From assembly GCA_030681365.1 (NCBI GenBank), contig JAUXWH010000099.1, positions 1 through 40,300 on the forward strand: a DNA stretch of 40,300 nucleotides, in the 5' to 3' direction. Numbering within the stretch: position 1 is the stretch's first letter; every line of letters begins with the position of its first letter. The position numbers were made by a program, and so were the translations under genes. The stretch is from Bradyrhizobium sp. (lineage in GTDB: Bacteria > Pseudomonadota > Alphaproteobacteria > Rhizobiales > Xanthobacteraceae). This document shows, piece after piece, positions 25,922-33,928 of this stretch. The notes below the pieces were generated by a model, which saw nothing but the letters and a program-made list of their open reading frames with translations, had not been told where the DNA came from and searched no databases.

Positions 25922-27106
25922 ATGTCCGAACCGCTGCTGTTTTCACCGCTGACCATCCGCGGCGTCGAGCTGAAGAACCGCATCGTGGTGCCGCCGATGC
26001 ACCAGTATTCCGCGATAAAGGGCTTTCCGACCGACTGGCATCTGATGAACGCCGGCAAATTCGCCGCCGGCGGCGCCGGGCTCGTCGTCGTGGAATCGAC
26101 CAAGGTGGAGCGGCGCGGTTGCGGTACGGTCGGCGATCTCGGCATCTGGGACGATAAATTCATCGAGCCGCTCGGGCGCCTGGTGCGATTCATCAGGCAG
26201 CAGAACGCGGTCGCGGGCATCCAGCTCGGCCACTCCGGCCGCAAGGCGCGCGCCACCCGTCCGTGGGAAGGCGACCGGCCGCTGCAGCGGACGGCAGAGA
26301 TCGACGCCGTGATCGACGATTGGGACGAATGGACGCCGGTGGCACCGAGCGCGATCGCGCACAGCGAGAAATGGCCGGTGCCGCGCGCGCTGGAGCGTCA
26401 CGAGGTGAAGGACCTGGTTCAGGCCTGGGGCGAGGCGGCGCGGCGCGCCCACGAAGCCGGCTTCGACGTGCTGGAACTGCACGGCGCCCATGGCTATCTC
26501 GTGCACGAGTTTCTGTCGGAGAAGTCCAACCAGCGCTCCGACGAATATGGCGGTTCCGAATTGAACCGGATGCGGTTCATCACCGAGGTGACCGAAGCGG
26601 TGCGGGCGCACTGGCCGGCGCACAAGCCGCTGTTCGTGCGTCTCTCGGTGGAGGACAATGCCGGCTGGGGTCCCGAGCAGAGCGCGCGGCTGGCGACGAT
26701 CCTGAAGCCAAAGGGCGTCGATGTCATCGACTGTTCGTCGGGCGGCATCACCGACGTGGCGCCGATCCTCGGCAAGGAGATCAAATACAGCTATCAGGTG
26801 CCGCTGTCGGAGTATGTAAGGCGCCATGCCGACATCATGACCATGGCGGTCGGCCTCATCATCCACGGCGATCAGGCCGAGCAGATCCTGCGCGATGGCC
26901 AGGCCGACCTGATCGCGGTCGGGCGCGAGATCCTCAACAATCCGAACTGGCCGATGGATGCCGCCCTGAAACTCGGCGTCGAGGGTCCGTTCCGCAACGT
27001 GCCGCCCCAGTTCGGCTACTGGCTCGGCACCCGCGACAAGCGCGGCTTCGGCACCCGGCCCTCGACCTTTCAGAACGGGCTGCTCGATCCCGGCAAGGTG
27101 TCGTGA
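25922..27106 (+). CDS. NADH:flavin oxidoreductase, Old Yellow Enzyme family
   Basis: FMN-dependent ene-reductase of the thermophilic-like (YqjM/XenA) branch. The 394-residue TIM barrel shows KNRIVVPPMHQYS at 19-30, the flavin-region QLGHSGRKAR at 101-110, and the substrate-binding pair His187/His190 in LELHGAHGYLVHEFLS. DEYGGS and the phosphate-binding VGREILNNPNW follow. YqjM has a redox-tuning cysteine in SPMCMYS; here that place is His27, so the flavin potential or substrate may differ. The ATG at 25922 is clear. With the aldolase it may form a small degradation set, but no pathway can be named. Confidence 0.9.
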   Translation: MSEPLLFSPLTIRGVELKNRIVVPPMHQYSAIKGFPTDWHLMNAGKFAAGGAGLVVVESTKVERRGCGTVGDLGIWDDKFIEPLGRLVRFIRQQNAVAGIQLGHSGRKARATRPWEGDRPLQRTAEIDAVIDDWDEWTPVAPSAIAHSEKWPVPRALERHEVKDLVQAWGEAARRAHEAGFDVLELHGAHGYLVHEFLSEKSNQRSDEYGGSELNRMRFITEVTEAVRAHWPAHKPLFVRLSVEDNAGWGPEQSARLATILKPKGVDVIDCSSGGITDVAPILGKEIKYSYQVPLSEYVRRHADIMTMAVGLIIHGDQAEQILRDGQADLIAVGREILNNPNWPMDAALKLGVEGPFRNVPPQFGYWLGTRDKRGFGTRPSTFQNGLLDPGKVS

Positions 27107-27148
27107 GGCTGGAATTGACCACGGAAGATCGGTGAGTCGCTCGCGGCC

Positions 27149-27246
27149 CATGCTTCGAGACGCTCGCGTTGCTCGCTCCTCAGCATGAGGTCTTCGTGTC
27201 CCGGATGTAGCGCAGCGCGCCGCCCTTGCACCGCGTCCGGGACACG
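27149..27246. repeat. Compound palindromic repeat between the OYE and GGDEF-EAL genes
   Basis: Two elements are joined. The first runs from CATGCTTCGAGACG (27149-27162) to CTCCTCAGCATGAGG (ending 27190). It resembles the element at 36356-36398. The second has exact arms CGTGTCCCGGA (27195-27205) and TCCGGGACACG (27236-27246) and matches the long copy at 24483-24688 in reverse. Both lie between convergent genes, where they could serve as transcript ends. Confidence 0.75.
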
Positions 27247-27262
27247 GAGATGCGTTGATGGC

Positions 27263-29953
27263 TCAGGCCACGGCGGCGGATTTCTCGCGGTGCGCGAGGA
27301 ACAGCTGCCGGATGTCGGCGGCGGTCCGGGCCGGGCTGAACAGCCAGCCCTGCATTTCGGAGCAGCCGAGCGCGCGCAGCATGTCGCGTTGCTGCTCGGT
27401 CTCGACGCCTTCCGCGGTCGTGATCATGCTGCGCGCCGCGGCGATATCCACCACCGCCTTCACGATGCTGGAGGAGCCGCCGGCCTGGGCGATATCATTG
27501 ATAAAACAGCGGTCGATCTTGATCTTGTCGAACGGGAACTTGTGCAAATAGCTCAGCGAGGAGTAACCGGTGCCGAAATCGTCGAGCGCGATGCGCACCC
27601 CGATGGCGCGCAGCTGATGCAGGATCGCGAGCGCGGCGTCGTCGTCGCGGATCAGCACCGCTTCGGTGATCTCCAGTTCGAGCCGGCTCGCCGGCAGGCC
27701 GGAGGCGGTGAGGGCGGCCAGGATCTTCAACGCGAAAGTGCCGCTCCTGAACTGGACCGGCGAAACGTTGACCGCGATGCTGATATCGTCGGGCCAGTTC
27801 GCGGCCTCCACGCAGGCCGTGGTCAGCACCCATTCGCCGAGCTGATTGATCAGGCCGGTGTCCTCCGCGATGGGAATGAACTCGGCGGGCGAGATCACGC
27901 CGCGTTCGGGGTGGCGCCAGCGCAGCAGGGCCTCGCAGCCGGAGATCCGGTTGTCGCGAAGGCTGACGCAGGGCTGGTATTGCACCTCGAAGGCGCCGTC
28001 GGCGATGGCCTGTCGCAGGTCCATTTCCAGGCTGCGTCGCGCCTTGACCCTTGCGTCCATCTCGGGTTCGAAGAAGCGATGGGTACGGCGCCCGGCGGCC
28101 TTGGCGGCATACATTGCGAGGTCGGCGTTCTTCAGGATCTGGTCGAAATCGGCGCCCTGCTGCGGCGCCACCGCGATGCCGATGCTGGCGTCCGTGGTGA
28201 CCTGGTGACCAAGGCAGTCATAGGGCTCCCGGATCGCATCGAACACCCGCGCCACCAGCTCGGTGACGTCGGCCGCGGTCTTGACCGCCGTCTGAATGAT
28301 CGCAAATTCGTCGCCGCCGAGACGCGCGACGAAATTGCTCGATCCGGCGCATCGCTGCAGGGTGACTGCCACCGATTTCAGCAGTTCGTCGCCGATCAGA
28401 TGTCCGAGCGAATCGTTGACGCTCTTGAATTCGTCGATGTCGAGGTAGAGCACGGCGAATTGCTCGCCCGCCGCGAGGGTTGAGAATTCGCGTTTCAACC
28501 GGTCATGAAACAAGGTTCGGTTGGGCAGATCGGTCAGCGCGTCGTAATGCGCCAGATGGGTGATGCGCGCCTCGGTGCGCCGTCGCTCGGTGATATCCTC
28601 GTGCGTCGCCACCCATCCGCCATCCGCCAGCGGCTCGTTGATGATCTGGATCGAGCGGCCGTCCGGGGGCTCGATCACGTTGACGTTTTTCTGCGCGATG
28701 TCGCGCAGGGTGGCGGTATAATATTTGTCGACGTCGCCGACGAACGATCCGGTTGCCTTGCGATGGGCAATCACCTCGCGGAAGCTGACGCCGGGCTTCA
28801 CCACCTCCCGCGACAGGCCGTACATGTCGATGTAGCGCTGGTTGCAGATCACGAGCCGCTGCGACGAATCGAACAGAAGCAGGCCCTGCGTCATGTTGTT
28901 GACCGCGGTGTCCAGCCGCTGCTTTTCCAGTCGCAACCGCTGCTGCGACGCCAGATGCTGCCGCGACAGCTTGCGCACCACCGCGAACAGCAGCGCGGCG
29001 ATCACGAGGACGAAAAGTCCGGCCACGATGACCAGAAAGACGATCTGCTCCTGCCAGCCGGCCAGCGCCGTCGCCACCGTCGTCGACGCGATGATCACGA
29101 TGGGAAAGTTTGCCAGGGTGCGGGCCGAAACCAACCGGTCACGGCCGTCCATCGGACTGGCCAGCCGGGTGGAGCCGTGCTCCTTGTCGAACAACGCCTG
29201 CTGGTGCGCCGGACCGGTCTTGAAGTTCCGGCCGACCATCTCCTCGACATGGGGATGGCGCGCCAGCAGCGTGCCGTTGCGATGGTGCATGGCGATCGTC
29301 GCATCCTCTCCAAGCACCACCGACTGGAAGAATTTCGCGAAGTTGGCGGGCTCGATGCCTCTTCCGATGACGCCCAGGAATTCACCGTTTCGTCCGGTCA
29401 GCTTGTGGGCAAGCACGGTGGTCCAGGCGCCGGTGACGCGGCTGTAGAGCGGCTCGACCAGCAGCGTCGGGGACTTGGGATCCGCCTTGAAGGTCTTGAA
29501 GAAAGCCCGGTCGGCGATGTTGACGGGCCGCGCCGGCCAGCCGGTGGAGGAATTGATCATCACGCCGTCCGCATCGAACAGGTTGATGCTGCCGACATAG
29601 GAAAATGCGTCGATCTTGGCCTTGAGCATCTGGTGAATGTCCGCGCCGGACATCCGGCGCCTGTAGTGCTCGCCGGACTCGATGCCGGCAGACCGCACAT
29701 AGGCGGCAAGGTCCTGCTGGATCGCGCCGAAATCCTGCAATTGCTGATCGAAATGACGGGCCAGCAACAGCACGGTGTTTTCGAGTTCGCGGGCGTTGCT
29801 GTTCAACGCGCGTTCGCGAAAATGACCGGCCATGATGGTGGCGCCGATCGCGATGGCGGCGATCAGGAATCCGCCGCCGACCACGAGCCAGCGGATCGGA
29901 TTGCCGCTGACCGAACGCGGGAAGTTCAGCGTGGTGGTCGGTTGTTCCATCAT
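27263..29953 (-). CDS. Membrane-bound GGDEF-EAL c-di-GMP signalling protein with periplasmic sensor and PAS
   Basis: An 896-residue signalling protein. Transmembrane helix one (about 20-42) and two (about 303-327) bracket a periplasmic Cache-like sensor domain. Then come a PAS domain (about 345-455), a GGDEF domain with ARLGGDEF (546-550) and LDIDEFK, and an EAL domain. The EAL domain has EALLRW (674-679), NVSPVQF, LELEITEA, ALDDFGTGYSSL and the late Glu in AEGVETEQQ. Both motifs look catalytically intact, so it may make and degrade c-di-GMP. The RxxD inhibitory site expected at 537-540 reads GSSN, so feedback inhibition is probably missing. The adjacent ATG codons at 29953 and 29950 are equally possible starts. 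Confidence 0.92.
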   Translation of the reverse strand: MMEQPTTTLNFPRSVSGNPIRWLVVGGGFLIAAIAIGATIMAGHFRERALNSNARELENTVLLLARHFDQQLQDFGAIQQDLAAYVRSAGIESGEHYRRRMSGADIHQMLKAKIDAFSYVGSINLFDADGVMINSSTGWPARPVNIADRAFFKTFKADPKSPTLLVEPLYSRVTGAWTTVLAHKLTGRNGEFLGVIGRGIEPANFAKFFQSVVLGEDATIAMHHRNGTLLARHPHVEEMVGRNFKTGPAHQQALFDKEHGSTRLASPMDGRDRLVSARTLANFPIVIIASTTVATALAGWQEQIVFLVIVAGLFVLVIAALLFAVVRKLSRQHLASQQRLRLEKQRLDTAVNNMTQGLLLFDSSQRLVICNQRYIDMYGLSREVVKPGVSFREVIAHRKATGSFVGDVDKYYTATLRDIAQKNVNVIEPPDGRSIQIINEPLADGGWVATHEDITERRRTEARITHLAHYDALTDLPNRTLFHDRLKREFSTLAAGEQFAVLYLDIDEFKSVNDSLGHLIGDELLKSVAVTLQRCAGSSNFVARLGGDEFAIIQTAVKTAADVTELVARVFDAIREPYDCLGHQVTTDASIGIAVAPQQGADFDQILKNADLAMYAAKAAGRRTHRFFEPEMDARVKARRSLEMDLRQAIADGAFEVQYQPCVSLRDNRISGCEALLRWRHPERGVISPAEFIPIAEDTGLINQLGEWVLTTACVEAANWPDDISIAVNVSPVQFRSGTFALKILAALTASGLPASRLELEITEAVLIRDDDAALAILHQLRAIGVRIALDDFGTGYSSLSYLHKFPFDKIKIDRCFINDIAQAGGSSSIVKAVVDIAAARSMITTAEGVETEQQRDMLRALGCSEMQGWLFSPARTAADIRQLFLAHREKSAAVA

Positions 29954-30096
29954 CGGTCTTGATCGCTGTCATGGTTCGGCGCCAGCAGCACTTTCTCACG
30001 CCCCGGCTCCGGACAGGATTACGTTGCCGTTATGGAAACGGTGTTAGGAAGTTGAGTTAATGAAAGATTACTACCGGACCGAAATCGGCGTGGTGC

Positions 30097-31344
30097 TCAT
30101 GCCAACGGGGTTGCCTTGCGCCGCACGGCCGCCTTCGACGTTGCGGCCACGATGACGGCGGCGACGATATTGGCGGCGACGCCGGCCAGGATCGGCAAGC
30201 GATAGCTATGGCTGAAATCGAAGGCGAAGCCGGCGGCGGCTGGGCCGATCAGGGTGCCAAAAGCCACGCTGGTGTAGAGAATGCCGATGATACCGCCGAC
30301 ATTGCGGCCGCCAAAATAGTCCATCATCACGGCGGGAAGCACCGCGACCCATCCCCCGTAAAACACCCCGTACACGAAGGCGAAGCCGGCCAACGACCAG
30401 ATATTCGTCGAGATCAGCCAGATCGCCAATGCGATCGCCATGCCGATGAACATGATCAGCAGGGAACACTCACGACCCATCCTGTCGGCAAGGCCGCCGA
30501 GAAAGAAGCGTCCGGCGGTGGAGCCGACCCCGATGACGCCCAGCAGCAATACCGCCGATGACGACACCACGCCGTGATCGCCGGCATAGGGCACGAGATG
30601 AACGAACGGTACAAACACGCCGAACGAGCAGATCAGGCAGGCAGCATAGAGACCGAGGAAGCGGCGCGACCGAATCGCCTCGCCGACGGAAGCGCCTTCG
30701 GGCCGTGCCGGCTGCTCGCCCGGTCGCGGCGGATCGCCGTCGGGACCGAGGCCACGATCGCGCGGATCATTCTCGAGCAGCAACGCCAGCCCGCCGCCGA
30801 TGGTGGCGGCAAGCGCGCCGAGTGCAAGATAGGCGCCGCGCCAACCGAGGATTTCGATCAGAGCCGAAGCGAGAGGCGGCATCACCAGCGTGCCGACGCC
30901 GATGCCGCTGACGGCGAGACCGGAGGCGAAGCCGCGGCGGCGGACGAACCATCGCTGTACCGCGCCGACGGCGGGAACATAGGCGCAGCCCACGCCAAGT
31001 CCGACGCCCAACCCGTAAGCCGCATAAACCTCGGCCAGGCTGCGCGCCGCACTGGCGGCCGCAAGGCCGAGGCCGATCAGGATCATGCCTGACACCGCAA
31101 GGCGGCGGGACCCGAAACGGTCGGCGAGGGGGCCGCTGACGATTCCGAGTCCGAAGTAGAGAAAACCGGCGAACGAAAACACCAGCGAAATCGAACCGCG
31201 CGAAGCGCCGAATTCCCGCTGCAGCGGTTCGACGAAGGCCGAGAACGTATAGGCGCAACCGAAGCCCACGAAAGTCACGGCGAAGGCGGCGGCTACAACG
31301 AACCAGCCGTGGAAGATTCGGGGGTTGGGCAATGCCGATTGCAT
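30097..31344 (-). CDS. MFS transporter, OFA/monocarboxylate-like
   Basis: A 415-residue inner-membrane carrier with about twelve transmembrane helices. RIFHGWFVVAAAFAVTF at the N-terminus, FSFAGFLYFGLGIVSGPLADRFGSRR (loop 2-3 motif GPLADRFGSRR), VGCAYVPAVGAVQRWF and RRGFASGLAVSGIGVG are typical of the oxalate/formate antiporter and monocarboxylate group. The substrate is probably an organic acid, given the amidase directly upstream. The ATG at 31344 begins two bases after the amidase stop; a TTG at 31350 overlaps that stop. The pair is one operon controlled from the palindrome at 32831. Confidence 0.88.
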   Translation of the reverse strand: MQSALPNPRIFHGWFVVAAAFAVTFVGFGCAYTFSAFVEPLQREFGASRGSISLVFSFAGFLYFGLGIVSGPLADRFGSRRLAVSGMILIGLGLAAASAARSLAEVYAAYGLGVGLGVGCAYVPAVGAVQRWFVRRRGFASGLAVSGIGVGTLVMPPLASALIEILGWRGAYLALGALAATIGGGLALLLENDPRDRGLGPDGDPPRPGEQPARPEGASVGEAIRSRRFLGLYAACLICSFGVFVPFVHLVPYAGDHGVVSSSAVLLLGVIGVGSTAGRFFLGGLADRMGRECSLLIMFIGMAIALAIWLISTNIWSLAGFAFVYGVFYGGWVAVLPAVMMDYFGGRNVGGIIGILYTSVAFGTLIGPAAAGFAFDFSHSYRLPILAGVAANIVAAVIVAATSKAAVRRKATPLA

Positions 31345-31346
31345 GT

Positions 31347-32771
31347 TCAATGCTGCCTCTCTGACGTCAGGGAGGGATGGCGGCGATGCCAGGATGTGAC
31401 CCTCTGGAATGCCGCGCCGGCGCGGACCAGCGTGGCTTCGCCCAGATCGGCGGCCACGAGCTGGAACGCGATCGGCAGTCCAGCCGCGGAGAATCCGCCT
31501 GGCGGCGTGATGGTGGGATGACCGGTCATGTTGAAGGGGCAGGTGTATTCCTGCAACCTGGCAATCAATGCTGGTTGATCGCCGAGCGTTCGTATCATCG
31601 CGAGCGTCAAGGGCGGGAAGGGCTGTACCGGAATCAGCAGCAGATCGATTGTCTCGAACAGCGACGCGATCCGGCCGCGCAGCTCCAGCCGCCGCAGCAA
31701 GATTTTCTGGTAGGCCTGACCGGATAGCGCGCGACCGGCCTCGATGACGGAGGCGAGGACCGGACCATATTCATCCTTGCGGGCCGGATAGGTTGCTTCG
31801 TGCGCCACCGCGGCCTCCACGGCGCAGTTCGGAACCCAGTCGGCGACGGTCTGCTTCACGTCGGGAAATTGCACATCTGCGATAACAGCGCCGAGGTCGC
31901 GCAAGGCCTCGATCGCTTCTCCCAGCATCCGCTGAGTTGCAATGTCCACACCGCCGCTGTTCCAGCTCGCGTCGACGCCAATCCGCAGGCTCCCGATGTC
32001 CTGTTCGGCAGCGGCCAGATAGTCGGGCACAGGGGCGAATACCGCTGTGGGATCGGCGCGGTCGCGTCCGGCGATGACGCCAAGCATTGCGCCGGCATCG
32101 GCCGCGCTCCGTGCGATTGGCCCGACATGGTCCAGTGTCGCCGCCAGTTCGAATACGCCGTGACGGCTGACGCGTCCCCAACTGGGTTTCAATCCGGTCA
32201 GCCCGTTGGCGGCGCATGGCCAGCGGATCGAACCGCCGGTATCGGAGGCGAGCGCGCCATAGCAAAGCCCCGCCGCCGTTGCGACGGCCGCGCCACTGGA
32301 CGAAATGCCCGGCCAGTAATCGGCATGCCACGGATTTTTCGGCGGCGTTACTGATCGGTGGTGATCGGAATAGGCGCCTTCCGTAAGCTGCAGCTTGCCC
32401 AGCACGACCGCGCCGGCTTCATACAGGCGGCGCACCACGGTCGCGTCCTGATCCGGCCGGAAATTTCCATGGACAGCAGTGCCGGCGGCCGTCGGAACAT
32501 CCTTGGTCCAGAACAGGTCTTTCAACGCGACGGGAACGCCGTGCAGCGGCCCGCGATACCGGCCTGCAGCAATTTCAGCGTTCGCGGCTTCAGCTTGCGC
32601 CATCGCGGCATCGGTCATCACCTGGACGTAGCTGCCGAGTTCGCCGTCCAAAGCAGCGATGCGGTCGAGTTGCGCGCGGGTCACCTCCACGGCAGAGATT
32701 TTGCCCGCTTTGATGCATGCCGCGAGCTCCGTGAGTTCCAGGTAGTGCAGATCATCGGCCGCGGCATTCAT
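31347..32771 (-). CDS. Amidase (amidase-signature family)
   Basis: Hydrolyses a carboxamide to acid plus ammonia or amine. The 474-residue protein has the Ser-cisSer-Lys triad in its usual spacing: Lys84 in PVALKDLFW, cis-Ser157 in WPGISSSGAAVATAAG, and nucleophile Ser181 in ASDTGGSIRWP. LTGLKPSWGRVSRHG follows as in the family. The substrate is unknown; the adjacent organic-acid-type transporter and divergent regulator suggest a catabolic role. I prefer the ATG at 32771 because GGAG lies six bases upstream; an in-frame ATG at 32786 adds five residues and has no such signal. Confidence 0.9.
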   Translation of the reverse strand: MNAAADDLHYLELTELAACIKAGKISAVEVTRAQLDRIAALDGELGSYVQVMTDAAMAQAEAANAEIAAGRYRGPLHGVPVALKDLFWTKDVPTAAGTAVHGNFRPDQDATVVRRLYEAGAVVLGKLQLTEGAYSDHHRSVTPPKNPWHADYWPGISSSGAAVATAAGLCYGALASDTGGSIRWPCAANGLTGLKPSWGRVSRHGVFELAATLDHVGPIARSAADAGAMLGVIAGRDRADPTAVFAPVPDYLAAAEQDIGSLRIGVDASWNSGGVDIATQRMLGEAIEALRDLGAVIADVQFPDVKQTVADWVPNCAVEAAVAHEATYPARKDEYGPVLASVIEAGRALSGQAYQKILLRRLELRGRIASLFETIDLLLIPVQPFPPLTLAMIRTLGDQPALIARLQEYTCPFNMTGHPTITPPGGFSAAGLPIAFQLVAADLGEATLVRAGAAFQRVTSWHRRHPSLTSERQH

Positions 32772-32830
32772 TTCCAACTCCGTCATCCATGCGGGCGTCT
32801 GAATTCCGGCAGCGGATCATCGCCATCTAA

Positions 32831-32857
32831 ACACCAGTATAAGTATTATACAGGTGT
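32831..32857. promoter_or_regulatory. Palindromic operator between amidase and CGNR regulator
   Basis: ACACCAGTATAA (32831-32842), spacer GTA, TTATACAGGTGT (32846-32857): a 12-base inverted repeat with one mismatch. A further half-site, ACTGGTGTT (32887-32895), directly precedes the regulator start. The palindrome contains the candidate amidase -10. The layout fits an operator through which the CGNR protein controls both its own gene and the amidase operon. Confidence 0.65.
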
Positions 32858-32870
32858 CTATTGCTGTCAA
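32845..32870 (-). promoter_or_regulatory. Candidate promoter of the amidase-MFS operon
   Basis: On the minus strand TTGACA (plus-strand TGTCAA, 32865-32870) is a consensus -35. A consensus TATAAT (plus ATTATA, 32845-32850) follows after 14 bases; TAATAC two bases further gives a 16-base spacer. It lies about 75 bases before the amidase start and overlaps the palindrome, so bound repressor would block it. Confidence 0.45.
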
Positions 32871-32889
32871 CCGATAAAGGTGCTTTACT
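32861..32889 (+). promoter_or_regulatory. Candidate promoter of the CGNR regulator
   Basis: TTGCTG (32861-32866), a 17-base spacer, and TTTACT (32884-32889). A transcript from it would start about nine bases later, essentially at the ATG at 32898, so the mRNA would be leaderless or nearly so. This agrees with the lack of any ribosome-binding sequence. The third operator half-site overlaps the -10. Confidence 0.35.
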
Positions 32890-32897
32890 GGTGTTCA

Positions 32898-33491
32898 ATG
32901 TCGACGCAGTCGAAGCAATTCAATGTTCCGGACGAACTGGCGAATTTGTACGATTTCGCCAACTCGCTCGACGTGAGGCATTTCACGCATCACGGCGTGC
33001 CGCACGAACAGGACGATGAACTGAAGGGCCCGCGCGAGCTCGCCGACTGGATGTCGAAGCGCGGGCTGTTGGCGCCAGGCCGCAAGATCACGCCCACCAT
33101 GTTCGAGACGGCGTTGCAGCTCCGCGCCGGCATTCGTGCTTATCTGGCGTGCGATCCGCCCGAGCGCCGCACGAACAGAGATGCTGCGCGTTCGCTCAAT
33201 CGCGCGATGCGGCTGTTTCCACTTACGCCGGAGGTGCGAAATGATCACGGCATCGGGCTGCGGGCTGCGCACGAAGATGCGCTGGCCGGGCTGTCAGTGG
33301 TCGTTGCCGAACTCTATGAAGGGGCCTTGCTGGGAACCCTGGACCGTTTGAAAATGTGCGCCGCTGAGGAATGCCGCCGGGTGTTCTTCGATCGCTCCAA
33401 GCCGGCGACGCGGCGGTGGTGCATGTCTTCGCTGTGCGGGAATCGAATGAAGACCCGGACCTATCGCGAGCGCCATCGCGCCATTGGCTAG
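32898..33491 (+). CDS. ABATE/CGNR zinc-finger transcriptional regulator
   Basis: A 197-residue putative DNA-binding regulator. The N-terminal ABATE domain (about 12-140, with FANSLDVRHF and FETALQLRAGIRAYL) is thought to bind a small ligand. The C-terminal CGNR zinc finger has Cys154, Cys159, Cys175 and Cys180-Gly-Asn-Arg (MCAAEECRRVFF and WCMSSLCGNRMKTRTY). It is transcribed away from the amidase-MFS operon, with a palindrome between, so it likely regulates both. The ATG at 32898 has no ribosome-binding sequence, and the same frame is open far upstream, but only this start gives the family N-terminus. Confidence 0.88.
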   Translation: MSTQSKQFNVPDELANLYDFANSLDVRHFTHHGVPHEQDDELKGPRELADWMSKRGLLAPGRKITPTMFETALQLRAGIRAYLACDPPERRTNRDAARSLNRAMRLFPLTPEVRNDHGIGLRAAHEDALAGLSVVVAELYEGALLGTLDRLKMCAAEECRRVFFDRSKPATRRWCMSSLCGNRMKTRTYRERHRAIG

Positions 33492-33519
33492 GTGGTGACG
33501 GGCCATCGGGGTTCGATCG

Positions 33520-33801
33520 CTACCGCATCCGCGTCGCGGGTAAATTGGAACGGTGATGCCGCGATTTCTTTCCGGCTACGCCAGCGGTTTCACCGCCCGG
33601 CCGCACCGGGCCATTTTGCGCCGTGCCGCGATGGTAATTGGGATCGGTGTACGGATTGCCGGGCCCTTTATTCTGGCAATTCGCATTGGGGTAGAAGAAG
33701 GCGCAGAAACCGGGTTCGTAGATCACCTCCTGGGCCGGAGCCGGTGTAGCGATCACGGTCGACAGAAGTGCCATCGCGCCAAGACGTCTGAAGGTCGGCA
33801 T
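33520..33801 (-). CDS. Small secreted protein
   Basis: A 93-residue protein with a signal peptide (FRRLGAMALLSTVIATPAPAQ, likely cut at PAPAQ-EVIYEP or just before the Gln). The mature part has YEPGFCAFFYPNANCQNKGPG with two cysteines, then NPYTDPNYHRG, and a basic low-complexity tail (GKKSRHHRSNLPATRMR). I recall short rhizobial exported proteins with a similar PGYCAQFYPNANCQN run but no function. The ATG at 33801 has GGAGAAG upstream. It lies downstream of moaC on the same strand and faces the regulator gene. Confidence 0.7.
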   Translation of the reverse strand: MPTFRRLGAMALLSTVIATPAPAQEVIYEPGFCAFFYPNANCQNKGPGNPYTDPNYHRGTAQNGPVRPGGETAGVAGKKSRHHRSNLPATRMR

Positions 33802-33928
33802 TGCGCTTCTCCGGGTTGATCGGTGCGCCAGGGCACCCGAGAGAATAACCCCGAAGCGGGCTCGCGCTTCCGTTGTCGCCGATCACGCCACCGTGACGGC
33901 GGACGACGGAGCGAGCGGCCCGCGCGTC

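Noticed and set aside
27185..28483. Plus-strand open frame of 432 codons opposite the GGDEF-EAL gene
   Set aside because: It begins in the repeat and then runs antisense to a gene with clear GGDEF and EAL motifs; its composition is that of an antisense shadow in high-GC DNA.
33500..33530. GGGGTTCGATCGC resembling a tRNA T-loop
   Set aside because: Flanking bases do not form a cloverleaf.
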